From Acinetobacter lwoffii (GTDB lineage: Bacteria; Pseudomonadota; Gammaproteobacteria; Pseudomonadales; Moraxellaceae), in assembly GCF_002321025.1 (NCBI RefSeq), contig NZ_DCLL01000027.1, positions 62,001 through 126,000 of the forward strand: DNA of 64,000 nucleotides. Reading direction: 5' to 3'. The translations under genes were made by a program, and so were the position numbers. The notes beneath the pieces were generated by a model that made no database searches, was not told where the DNA came from, and worked only from the letters and a program-made list of their open reading frames with translations. This document shows positions 19,601 through 26,860 of this stretch, piece by piece. Each line of letters opens with the position of its first letter. The first letter of the stretch is position 1.

Positions 19601-20510
19601 AATCCAGCGCCTGCGTGATAACGTACAAACTGCGGATCAGGAATTTGCCTTAATTACCGATAAAGCACACAAAGGTATTATCGCCCAACCAACATTCGAC
19701 TTGAACGAAGCGATTGAAGCACCTTTCATTAACTTGCGTCGTCCAAATATGGCAATTCTGCGTGAGCAGGGTGTGAATGGTCATATCGAAATGGCGGCAG
19801 CTTTCGATAAAGTTGGCTTCAATACTGTTGACGTCCATATGAGTGACTTGCTGGCAGGTCGTATCAGCCTGGATGATTTTGAAGGTCTGGTGACGTGTGG
19901 TGGCTTCTCGTATGGTGACGTAATGGGCGCTGGTGGTGGCTGGGCGAAGTCCGTATTGTTCAATGCTAAATTGCGTGACCAGTTTGAGAAATTCTTTAAC
20001 CGTCAAGAAACCTTCTCGCTGGGTATCTGTAACGGCTGTCAAATGTTGTCTCAATTGGCACCATTAATTCCGGGTGCGGATGCTTGGCCACGTTTCCATC
20101 GCAATACGTCTGAAGTATTTGAAGCACGTGCAGTGAACGTTCGTGTGGAAAAATCGAATTCAGTCTTGTTGCAAGACATGCAAGGTTCGATTCTGCCGAT
20201 CGCTGTGGCGCATGGTGAAGGTCGTGCAGTTGCAACTGCGGAAAACTTTGCTGCATTGAATGCATCGAATCAGGTGGTTTTACGTTATGTAGATAGCCAT
20301 GGCAATGCAACTGAACAATATCCGTTGAACCCGAATGGTTCACCAGAAGGTATTACCGGTGTAACGTCTCAGGATGGCCGTGCAACGATTATGATGCCGC
20401 ACCCTGAACGTAACTTCCGCGCGATCCAGCATTCCTGGAAACCAGAAGGCTGGGATCAGGATGGTGCTTGGTTACGCATGTTCCGTAATGCACGTAAATT
20501 TATTGGCTAA
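16677..20510 (+). CDS. purL: Phosphoribosylformylglycinamidine synthase
   Basis: Fourth step of de novo purine synthesis: converts FGAR plus glutamine and ATP to FGAM. This is the large single-chain form (1277 aa). The start at 16677 gives MFIVAGAPAHSSF; an in-frame ATG at 16635 would add 14 unlikely residues. It contains the N-terminal domain, two AIR-synthase-like ATP/FGAR domains (for example THNHPTAIAPFAGAATGSGG and SIHDVGAGGVSN) and a C-terminal class I glutaminase with catalytic Cys in GICNGCQML and His/Glu in MPHPERNFRA. It is monocistronic, ending at a strong terminator. Confidence 0.97.
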   Translation: MFIVAGAPAHSSFKKTQLLSRLTSISSVQSIESQWVYLFDQALSEQQQQSALQLLNDGQSFELHQAASDEIQILVTPRVGTISPWSSKATDIFKNCNTPVHRLERGFLFTLKGVKELSKEALQVLHDRMTESVFNAIDDAAVLFVETAPKPLNSIDILGEGKEALVKANNEFGFALSMDEIDYLTEAFIKLGRNPNDIELMMFAQANSEHCRHKIFGSEWTIDGEVQPLSLFQMIKNTYKESPTDVLSAYKDNASVIVGSDTQRFYPTQEDNGHQVYKYKSQAAHILMKVETHNHPTAIAPFAGAATGSGGEIRDEGATGRGGKPKAGLTGFTVSNLNIPGFEQPWEENYGKPSRMASPLQIMIEGPLGGAAFNNEFGRPALNGYFRTFEQNVNGDVKGFHKPIMIAGGYGNIRPDHVEKDPILPGDLLIVLGGPAMLIGLGGGAASSVDSGKLGENLDFASVQRENPEMERRCQEVIDTCWRMEDHNPIVSIHDVGAGGVSNAMPELVNDHELGAVLDLRKIPSLEPGMSPMEIWSNEAQERYVLAIRPQSLPLFESICARERCPFAVLGEATEARHLTVEDPLFGNKPVDMPMQVMLGGTPRMSRSYETAPRKGDDFDASKVTDLKDAIYRVIKNPTVASKSFLITIGDRSITGMVARDQMVGRWQVPVADAAVTTTSLVGYTGEAMAMGERPPVALLNPAASARLSVAESISNIMSAKIEKISDIKLSANWMAAAGQPGEDQALFEGVKAIGMEMCPALGIAIPVGKDSLSMRTTWNDEGEDKSVTSPMSGVITAFAPVTDVRQTLTPELKDIESVLVRIDLSKGQFRLGGSILAQVYKAIGSVTPDVDSFDDFKAFFALVQDWNNRGLIKAYHDIGDGGLLATVAEMMFASRLGVALEDQSTASLFAEEIGAVLQIAKADWEALQAEVAASTLKDAIAVVGTVNTTDQLSVNGLVLERADLQVAWTEVSHQIQRLRDNVQTADQEFALITDKAHKGIIAQPTFDLNEAIEAPFINLRRPNMAILREQGVNGHIEMAAAFDKVGFNTVDVHMSDLLAGRISLDDFEGLVTCGGFSYGDVMGAGGGWAKSVLFNAKLRDQFEKFFNRQETFSLGICNGCQMLSQLAPLIPGADAWPRFHRNTSEVFEARAVNVRVEKSNSVLLQDMQGSILPIAVAHGEGRAVATAENFAALNASNQVVLRYVDSHGNATEQYPLNPNGSPEGITGVTSQDGRATIMMPHPERNFRAIQHSWKPEGWDQDGAWLRMFRNARKFIG

Positions 20511-20528
20511 TTGATATAATCAAGAATT

Positions 20529-20555
20529 AAAAAAGCCCCGAAAGGGGCTTTTTTA
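20529..20555 (+). terminator. Rho-independent terminator of purL
   Basis: GCCCC / GGGGC stem (20535-20539, 20544-20548) with a GAAA tetraloop and T6 tail, flanked by an A run. Strong. Confidence 0.92.
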
Positions 20556-20630
20556 ATAAGCAAATTATAGATTTATAGGTGATTAGATATAGAATTGAAA
20601 AAGATTAAAAAATGACTAAAGAGTCCTCAA

Positions 20631-21374
20631 ATGTCCGATTTAATTGAAAAAGTTTTACTTTTACAAGAATTGCTAATAGCTAGAGCTACTGATACTTATG
20701 AAAAAGGTTCTTCAGAGGCATTTATGCAGCTTAGACAAGAGTTACTGACATTTAAAAACTTTTATGAATATATTCCATTTTTTATTAAAGACACACGCAC
20801 ATTAGATGAATTTGAAGCTAGGATTAAGTGGGGTTTTGAATCTTACGCTGAACGTGAAAATTATATTTATTCGGAATTTAAAGAATTCTTTAATGTATTA
20901 GAAAGTCTAGATGTTCCTCCATTGGATCAGGTAGTACAGTTGAAGATTGCTGAATTAAGCTCGGATTATATACATCAAATATGGCAGAAAGCATTAGAGC
21001 GAAGAAGTACAGATCCCGAAGGTGCGATTACATTAGCTCGAACACTTTTAGAATCGACCTGCAAATATATTCTTGATGAATACGAAGTCGGTTATGGCAA
21101 TGCTCCAGATATAAATCAACTGTATAGATTGGTGAGTAAAGAATTAAACCTTGCTCCATCTCAACATACGGAGCAGACTTTCAAACAAATTCTCGGAGGA
21201 TGTAGTTCCATCATTGAAGGTTTAGGATCATTGAGAAATAAAGTGGGTGATGCTCATGGGCAAGGTAAAATAAACTTTAAACCTTCTCCAAGACATGCAG
21301 AATTAGCAGTGAATTTGGCTGGTACAATGTCCGTGTTTTTATTCTCATCTTGGAAATTAAAACAAGGTGAATGA
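20631..21374 (+). CDS. Abortive infection C-terminal (Abi_C-like) domain protein
   Basis: A 247-aa orphan. The C-terminal third (about residues 145-240) carries TLLESTCKYILDE and the hallmark LRNKVGDAHGQG, which I recognise as the Abi_C domain found at the C-terminus of several abortive-infection and phage-defence proteins. The N-terminal part is helical and acidic with no recognised catalytic motif. No signal peptide or TM. The gene is more AT-rich than purL, sits alone between two terminators and has its own start (ATG 20631), as expected for a transferred single-gene cargo. A defence role is inference. Confidence 0.75.
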   Translation: MSDLIEKVLLLQELLIARATDTYEKGSSEAFMQLRQELLTFKNFYEYIPFFIKDTRTLDEFEARIKWGFESYAERENYIYSEFKEFFNVLESLDVPPLDQVVQLKIAELSSDYIHQIWQKALERRSTDPEGAITLARTLLESTCKYILDEYEVGYGNAPDINQLYRLVSKELNLAPSQHTEQTFKQILGGCSSIIEGLGSLRNKVGDAHGQGKINFKPSPRHAELAVNLAGTMSVFLFSSWKLKQGE

Positions 21375-21463
21375 ATTTTTTATTATAAATATTGTTTTTA
21401 AATAGTATCTTAATTTTACTGTATGGAAAAATTAAAATAAATTCACTAACATAGGATTATTCA

Positions 21464-21493
21464 ACCACCAATTTGGTGGATTTTTGCTTTTTA
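21464..21493 (+). terminator. Terminator of the Abi_C-like gene
   Basis: CCACCA / TGGTGG stem (21465-21470, 21474-21479) followed by TTTTTGCTTTTT. Confidence 0.8.
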
Positions 21494-21660
21494 AGCATTC
21501 TGATTTTTTAATTTTTTTTCTTCCTGCTGAGTTGGTTTAGATTTTGCTTTTATATTGTCTATAAAGTGCTATGGTATGTTTTATGCACAACTTTATTGCA
21601 CTATAAAAGAAAGATGGAATAGATCGGTTCAGTATCAATTCTCAAAGATGAGGTGATGAC

Positions 21661-21786
21661 ATGGCTAAAACACTTAGAATAATGGATAAGGCGGCAATGC
21701 GTCAGAAAGGCTGGATGTTGTTTTGTATTGTTGTAGGACTACAAATATTGTTCGTTGTGGGCAGTTACTTGCTGCAGGGTTCTTGA
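21661..21786 (+). CDS. Small single-TM protein (41 aa)
   Basis: Reads MAKTLRIMDKAAMRQKGWML then a hydrophobic helix (about residues 19-37) and a three-residue tail. The N-terminus is basic and should stay in the cytosol. A GAGGTG SD-like sequence precedes the ATG, and a clear terminator follows at 21801-21823. The size, SD, TM and terminator together support a real gene, although I know no function. It lies between the Abi_C-like gene and the convergent monooxygenase. Confidence 0.68.
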   Translation: MAKTLRIMDKAAMRQKGWMLFCIVVGLQILFVVGSYLLQGS

Positions 21787-21800
21787 TCATCAGCTTTAAG

Positions 21801-21826
21801 AAAGCCACCATTAAGGTGGCTTTATA
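21801..21826. terminator. Bidirectional terminator
   Basis: AAAGCCACC / GGTGGCTTT stem (21801-21809, 21815-21823) with a 5-base loop. Serves the 41-aa gene (+) and the monooxygenase gene (-). Confidence 0.8.
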
Positions 21827-21828
21827 AT

Positions 21829-23571
21829 TTAAATAACCAATTGAATCTGTTTCAACACCGCCTTTAACGTATTTTCATAATCAAAAGCTTTATTGGTACT
21901 GTCCTGATAACGCCAAGCCACATAACCATCCGGACAAACCAGTACTGCACCAGATTCATGAATTTCAGACTTGGCATTCCAGGTTCCATACACATCACGA
22001 TAGTCACGTGAACCAATTTGAATCACATCCAGATAAGGTAAGTTCAGTGCTTCAGCAGCTTGCTTCCATCCTTTACCGGATAAACCTGTGAGCAGGGTAA
22101 AGCGACCTTTACCCGTAATATCCAGTGTCGACTGCTTTTGACCTTTGGCATTGATCAGCCAGGTATGCGGAACTTTAGCACCCGGGCGAGTCGTTGCCTG
22201 TAAATAAAGCTGTTGATCTCGCTCAAATCTTTCAGGCTCAGATTCGCTAATCACTGCATTGGAGCTATATCGCTGGTTCAGCTCTACACCTTGTGCATTA
22301 AATTCGAAGTTTTTAATTTCCAAAGCTTCAAACAGCTTTTTGCGGATTTCAGCACCTTGCTCATCTTCTGAAAAAATACGTTCCAGCATTTGTTTTTGTG
22401 TAGTCACACCATTGTCAAAACCAAAGACTTCTTTCAGGTATTTATAATCAAAACGTGATTGATTCGCTCGCGCCACAATTTGCTTGCCGACCGGTGCACG
22501 CTCAGTCGTATAGGAATCCAGCAGGGAAGGTGCAGCCCAGCCTTTTACCGCGTATGCTAGTTTCCAGCCTAGGTTAAAGGCATCCTGCATGCAGGTATTT
22601 GAACCTAGGCCACTCGATGGTGGATGACGGTGTACCGCATCACCACCGCAGAATACGCGACCTTTAGAATATTCAGTTGCCCAGGTCTGGTTCACATACC
22701 AGTACGACAATTTCTGGATTTCGACTTCTTCAACTTTCGCACCGACAAAGGCATTCAGGCGGGCACGTACCTGTTCTTCAGTCACTTGTGGTTCGCCTTT
22801 GGAAATGTCAAAGCCCCAACCCATAATCCATTCATGCCATGGCGTAATGGCACGTAACAATCCCATGCCGAGGTCGCCAAAGCTAGCTTCAGGATTCACG
22901 ATCCATTGCAGAATCGCAGGACGGTGCTGAACGTATTGAGAAAGATCAGCTTTAAAGGTCACATAGACGGTACCGGCACGTGCCATCACGCCTTCCAGTG
23001 GCAAGCCGAGCTGTTCCAATACACGAGATTTAGCACCATCCATACCCACCAGATATTTTGCTCTTAAGCTAAATTCAGTATTGGTAATGCGGTTCAGGAA
23101 AGTAGCAGTCACGCCATCTTCGTCCTGCACATGTGACAGGTATTCAGTATTGAAGTTATAAATTGCACCACGTTCACCGGCATTTTTCACCAGTAAAGCT
23201 TCCATTTTTGGCTGAATCAGATCGACTAATGGACATGGACTGCCTTGGATATAGTCACCATGACGTTCATCACCGGTACCCCATGCACTTAAACGGGCGA
23301 TTTCTTCGCCGACCAGACTGGTGGTAATCAGGCTTTCACCCATCTGTTCCCATGGTGTTGCAATCTCTTTAACCTGTTCTTCAATACCTAAATCACGTAA
23401 TACTTCCATGGCACGTTGATTGGTAATATGGGCACGTGGACTATTGGCCAGCCAGCTAAACTGGGTAAACAGTTGTACCTTGATGCCATAATTGGCTAAG
23501 GCCAGACCTAATGTTGAACCTGCAGGATCGGTACCAATGATCAGAACATCAGTGTCATAGTGTTGTGTCAT
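21829..23571 (-). CDS. FAD-dependent aromatic-ring monooxygenase (TfdB/phenol hydroxylase type)
   Basis: Flavoprotein hydroxylase of the class A type, which uses NAD(P)H and O2 to hydroxylate a phenolic ring. The start at 23571 has GGAG six bases upstream; the in-frame ATG at 23583 overlaps that SD. 580 aa. It shows SPRAHITNQRAMEVLRDLGI, the GD motif in GRVFCGGDAVHRHPPSSGLG and a thioredoxin-like C-terminal domain. The N-terminal dinucleotide motif is unusual: GTDPAGSTLG has Asp where the second Gly of GxGxxG normally stands. It is divergent from a LysR gene, which likely controls it. The substrate is unknown; 2,4-dichlorophenol-type enzymes are the closest by eye. Confidence 0.86.
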   Translation of the reverse strand: MTQHYDTDVLIIGTDPAGSTLGLALANYGIKVQLFTQFSWLANSPRAHITNQRAMEVLRDLGIEEQVKEIATPWEQMGESLITTSLVGEEIARLSAWGTGDERHGDYIQGSPCPLVDLIQPKMEALLVKNAGERGAIYNFNTEYLSHVQDEDGVTATFLNRITNTEFSLRAKYLVGMDGAKSRVLEQLGLPLEGVMARAGTVYVTFKADLSQYVQHRPAILQWIVNPEASFGDLGMGLLRAITPWHEWIMGWGFDISKGEPQVTEEQVRARLNAFVGAKVEEVEIQKLSYWYVNQTWATEYSKGRVFCGGDAVHRHPPSSGLGSNTCMQDAFNLGWKLAYAVKGWAAPSLLDSYTTERAPVGKQIVARANQSRFDYKYLKEVFGFDNGVTTQKQMLERIFSEDEQGAEIRKKLFEALEIKNFEFNAQGVELNQRYSSNAVISESEPERFERDQQLYLQATTRPGAKVPHTWLINAKGQKQSTLDITGKGRFTLLTGLSGKGWKQAAEALNLPYLDVIQIGSRDYRDVYGTWNAKSEIHESGAVLVCPDGYVAWRYQDSTNKAFDYENTLKAVLKQIQLVI

Positions 23572-23651
23572 ACAAGACTCCATGTATATGCGTGAAGAAC
23601 AAGCTATCTATATGATCAGGCAGTCTAGTAAAACAGGATCTGTTGATATAG

Positions 23652-23672
23652 CGATATTCATATAAACTATCG
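23652..23672. promoter_or_regulatory. Putative LysR-type operator
   Basis: CGATA-N11-TATCG (23652-23656, 23668-23672) is an inverted repeat with the T-N11-A spacing typical of LysR-family binding sites. It lies in the divergent region between the monooxygenase and the LysR gene. Confidence 0.5.
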
Positions 23673-23741
23673 ACCTATTCTTATTTGCAATACGTGGGTC
23701 ATAATCTTAAGATGCTGACCTGATCAGAAACCGGGCAGGCT

Positions 23742-24623
23742 ATGGAACTTCGACATTTACGCTATTTTATCACCGTGGCGCAGCAACAAAGTTTTACCAA
23801 GGCCGCCGAAAAGCTGTTTACTGCCCAGCCGTCATTAAGCCAGCAAATTAAGGATCTGGAACAGGAAGTAGGCGTTGTCCTGTTTGATCGTTCATCCAGA
23901 AAAGTCAAACTCACCGATGAAGGACGGGCTTTTCAGGTCTATGCCGAAAAAGCACTGGAAAATGCCAAGCTGGCGGTGGCAGCAGCACGTCAGGTTGCAC
24001 AGCAGAAAAATAACCAGATTCATATTGGCTTTCTAAACGTGGCAGAAATCAAAGTGATGCCTCAGATTCTGGCCCAGCTTAAAAAAACCATGTCGGACTT
24101 GAAAATACATCTGCATAGCCTGACCTGTATGGAACAGATTCAGCGGCTAAAAAATGCTGAACTGGATTTATGTATTACCCGTTTTCATCTCGATCATCCA
24201 GATTTTGACAATATTCATTTATTAACCGAGCAAATTTATCTGGTTGCCGCTCAGCATTTACATCCTACAGATCGAATCCTGAAATTACAGGAACTGAAAA
24301 ATCACAATATGATTATGTGCGAGCAGAATGCTTCGCTCGTATTTTATGAGAAGCTGGATAAACTGCTCTGCATTGATCAACTCGAACATGAGCAGCTGTT
24401 GTGGGTGACCAATGTCTTGCAACACATCAATCTGACCAATATGGGAATGGGCTTTAGTTTTGCGCCCGAATATTTACTGCGTTTTTTGAATGAGCATGTA
24501 AAAATTGTCCAGACTGATCAGGCACTGCCAAAACTGGGCTTGTATGCAACATTTAACAAGAATTCTCAAAATCCTGCATTGAAGATGATTACCCAAGCCC
24601 TTAACAATACGACAAGTATCTGA
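23742..24623 (+). CDS. LysR-family transcriptional regulator (BenM/CatM-like)
   Basis: 293 aa. The N-terminal winged helix-turn-helix is MELRHLRYFITVAQQQSFTK at its start, with AAEKLFTAQPSLSQQIKDLE following, very typical of the BenM/CatM/TfdR group that responds to aromatic compounds. The C-terminal effector-binding domain follows from about residue 90. Divergent orientation and the operator-like repeat at 23652-23672 suggest it regulates the monooxygenase and perhaps itself. The effector is not known. Confidence 0.9.
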   Translation: MELRHLRYFITVAQQQSFTKAAEKLFTAQPSLSQQIKDLEQEVGVVLFDRSSRKVKLTDEGRAFQVYAEKALENAKLAVAAARQVAQQKNNQIHIGFLNVAEIKVMPQILAQLKKTMSDLKIHLHSLTCMEQIQRLKNAELDLCITRFHLDHPDFDNIHLLTEQIYLVAAQHLHPTDRILKLQELKNHNMIMCEQNASLVFYEKLDKLLCIDQLEHEQLLWVTNVLQHINLTNMGMGFSFAPEYLLRFLNEHVKIVQTDQALPKLGLYATFNKNSQNPALKMITQALNNTTSI

Positions 24624-24640
24624 ATTGCAGGAAGGAATAT

Positions 24641-24958
24641 ATGTTAAAGCTGATTTATTACGTACCGGATGAAAATTTGGAAGACACCAAGAATGCGATA
24701 TTTGCAGCAGGGGCAGGCGGCATTGGTGAGTATACGGACTGTGCCTGGCAGGTTTTAGGAGCCGGACAGTTTAAGCCGCAGGAAGGTGCAGATCCGCATA
24801 TTGGTGAAGTGGGTAAACTGGAACAGGTAGAAGAATGGCGGGTAGAAATTCTGGTGCCTGATGAAAAGGCAGTCGATGTGGCCAAGGCGCTGAAAGAAAG
24901 TCATCCTTATGAAGAGCCGGCCTTTGAGTTTATTCAGCTTCTGGATATCAAAGTCTAA
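24641..24958 (+). CDS. NIF3/YqfO-like small domain protein
   Basis: 105 aa, of the PII/CutA-like fold found as the inserted domain of NIF3-type proteins and as a stand-alone protein. Characteristic features are the start MLKLIYYVPDENLEDTK, the glycine-rich GAGGIGEYTDCAWQ and the C-terminal ESHPYEEPAFEF. Good SD (GGAAGGAA). It lies 17 bases after the LysR gene and could be co-transcribed. The biochemical function is not established. Confidence 0.82.
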   Translation: MLKLIYYVPDENLEDTKNAIFAAGAGGIGEYTDCAWQVLGAGQFKPQEGADPHIGEVGKLEQVEEWRVEILVPDEKAVDVAKALKESHPYEEPAFEFIQLLDIKV

Positions 24959-25098
24959 AATTATAAAATTGATGCTCTGCTGCGGCGCGTTTGACTTGGC
25001 GCGCCGTTAGTCTAGATTCAGAAACCACCCAACCTGTTTTTGTTATTATCATCTCTGCCAGAATAATCCAAAGAAAAAATATAATAAGGAAAATAACA

Positions 25099-25755
25099 AT
25101 GCCGTGGCCAAAACCGCTGAGCAGCGTGCTTAAGAATACTCTCAGCAAATCTATCCAGTACGGTACAGAAATCCTGCATCAGCGCATTCCATATTCGCCA
25201 GATAATCCCTATCTGGAAGGTATATTTGCACCAGAGCGGCAGGAACACTTTTCCACAGATTTAAAGGTTGAAGGGCAGATTCCTGCAGAACTGGATGGCG
25301 CATTAATGCGGATTGGTCCAAATCCTATTACAGTCAAAAACCCACGCAACTATCACTGGTTTACGGGCGATGGCATGTTGCATGCGCTCAGACTGAAGGG
25401 TGGTGAGGCACATTGGTATAAAAGCAGTTATATCGGTTCTGCCAGTGTGCAGAAAAAACTTCATCGACCACAAATTCCCGGTAAAACGCGAGGTGTCGCG
25501 GATGCAGTCAATACCAATGTCATCCACTTTGCCGGAAAAATCTGGGCACTGGTAGAAGCGGGTGCATATCCAGTTGAGTTGAATGCTGCACTGGAGTCAA
25601 AACGACATCATTTATTTGAAGATGATCAGGATTTTCCATTTACTGCCCATCCGCATATTGATCCTGAAACGGGCGATATTCATGCGATTTGTTATGATGC
25701 TTTAAGTCAGAACAAAGTTTTTTATTTGCAGAGGCTTTGTTGCACAAAGATTTAA
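25099..25755 (+). pseudogene. Carotenoid oxygenase (RPE65 family), 3' part lost at an IS element
   Basis: Family iron enzymes cleave carotenoids or stilbene-like substrates using four conserved histidines. The start is ATG 25099 with AAGGA upstream. The first about 211 residues are clearly of this family: LDGALMRIGPNP, FTGDGMLHALRL, VNTNVIHFAGKIWALVEAG and the iron-site region TAHPHIDPETGD. At 25733 the reading frame runs into the IS end and stops after RLCCTKI. The family is normally about 450-500 residues, so more than half, including most of the iron ligands, is missing. No remaining 3' part is found after the IS. Non-functional. Confidence 0.88.
25733..25749 (+). repeat. IS left terminal inverted repeat
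   Basis: GGCTTTGTTGCACAAAG. Its exact reverse complement is at 26754-26770. Confidence 0.93.
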
Positions 25756-25783
25756 AATTAAAGCTACTCTGAGCTAGTCAAAT

Positions 25784-26716
25784 TTAAGACACAACTCGGG
25801 TATGAGGTCGGCCTAATTCCGTAAATTTATTTAATACTGCCACACGTGCATGAATCTCATTGACTTGGCTTTGAAAGTTTCTCGCACTGAGTTTATCCCC
25901 CAATAATTTGATGCAATGCATCTTGGTTTCAACCAAACTGCGCCGATGGTAACCTGACCATTTTTTCCATATTATTCTTCCTAAATGCTTAACTGTTCGA
26001 AGTAATTCATTTCGCTCTCGCGAATGAACTTTTGTATCTTTCCAAGGTCTCGCATTTTTCCTAGGTGGAATCACTGCATGCGCTTGCCGATCTGCAATGA
26101 CCTGACTGCATTGTTTTGTGTCATAAGCCCCATCTGTATAGACTGAATCAATCTGTTCATCCAATGGGATTTGATTTAGTAAATCACCAAGGACTTGCGA
26201 ATCACTCACATTGTTGGTCGTGAGTTGAACTGATCGTATTTGTAGGGTTTCAGCATCTATACCGATATGAAGTTTTCGCCATTGGCGACGATATTCAGGC
26301 TGATGTTTCTTGCGTTTCCATTCACCTTCACCTAAAAACTTTAAACCAGTAGAGTCGACAAGTAGATGTAGTCCATCACTACTTTTTTGATAGCCAATTA
26401 CAAGATCAATATGCTTTTGTCTTCTGCAAATGGTGGAATAATCTGGCGCTGTCCAATCTAAACCACAAAGCTTAATGAGACTTTTCACAAAGCCAGTGAC
26501 CATACGTAAAGAGAGTCGAAATAAGGATTTAATCATTAAACAGCATTGGATGGATGTATCTGAATAAGTTTGATTTCGACCATGTTTACCTTTGGGTTGA
26601 GCGTACCATTGAGTCTTGGGATCAAACCAAATCGAAATGTTTCCTCGATTAATTAAGGCTTGATTGTATTTGGACCAGTTGATTGTACGGTAGATATTAG
26701 GTGGAGGCTTCTTCAT
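25784..26716 (-). CDS. IS5-family transposase
   Basis: 310-aa DDE transposase of the IS5 family, IS903-like branch. The N-terminal part includes WYAQPKGKHGRNQTYSD. The DDE catalytic residues are in LLVDSTGLK (first Asp), SVYTDGAYDTKQC (second Asp) and RRSLVETKMH (Glu). The frame is uninterrupted, so the element may still be mobile. It is transcribed opposite to the interrupted oxygenase gene. Confidence 0.93.
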   Translation of the reverse strand: MKKPPPNIYRTINWSKYNQALINRGNISIWFDPKTQWYAQPKGKHGRNQTYSDTSIQCCLMIKSLFRLSLRMVTGFVKSLIKLCGLDWTAPDYSTICRRQKHIDLVIGYQKSSDGLHLLVDSTGLKFLGEGEWKRKKHQPEYRRQWRKLHIGIDAETLQIRSVQLTTNNVSDSQVLGDLLNQIPLDEQIDSVYTDGAYDTKQCSQVIADRQAHAVIPPRKNARPWKDTKVHSRERNELLRTVKHLGRIIWKKWSGYHRRSLVETKMHCIKLLGDKLSARNFQSQVNEIHARVAVLNKFTELGRPHTRVVS

Positions 26717-26753
26717 TCGGAAATTATATTGCTGAATTAGACCTTACGAACAG

Positions 26754-26770
26754 CTTTGTGCAACAAAGCC
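26754..26770 (-). repeat. IS right terminal inverted repeat
   Basis: CTTTGTGCAACAAAGCC, perfect complement of 25733-25749. Confidence 0.93.
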
Positions 26771-26796
26771 ATTTTTAGCGCATAAAGAGTGAATGA

Positions 26797-26814
26797 TGTG
26801 ACATCCATGTCACA
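26797..26814. promoter_or_regulatory. Operator-like palindrome beside the IS
   Basis: TGTGACAT-CC-ATGTCACA is a perfect 8-bp dyad with a 2-base centre. It lies between the IS right end and the nitroreductase stop, with no T-tract, so it looks more like a protein-binding site than a terminator. It may be left over from a lost gene. Confidence 0.35.
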
Positions 26815-26860
26815 AGAGATCTACCAGATTTAAGGTATTTAATTTCTATAGGTGTGAAGC

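Larger units (their letters stand above)
25733..26770 (-). mobile_element. IS5-family insertion sequence (1038 bp)
   Basis: Bounded by perfect 17-bp terminal inverted repeats GGCTTTGTTGCACAAAG (25733-25749) and its complement (26754-26770). It contains one intact transposase gene on the minus strand. The flanking bases (left ...TTTGCAGA, right ATTTTTAG...) show no target duplication, which fits loss of DNA on one side after insertion. I cannot name the exact element from memory. Confidence 0.92.

Noticed and set aside
25733..26770. Possible composite transposon
   Set aside because: Only one IS copy is seen, with no passenger genes between two elements in this window.
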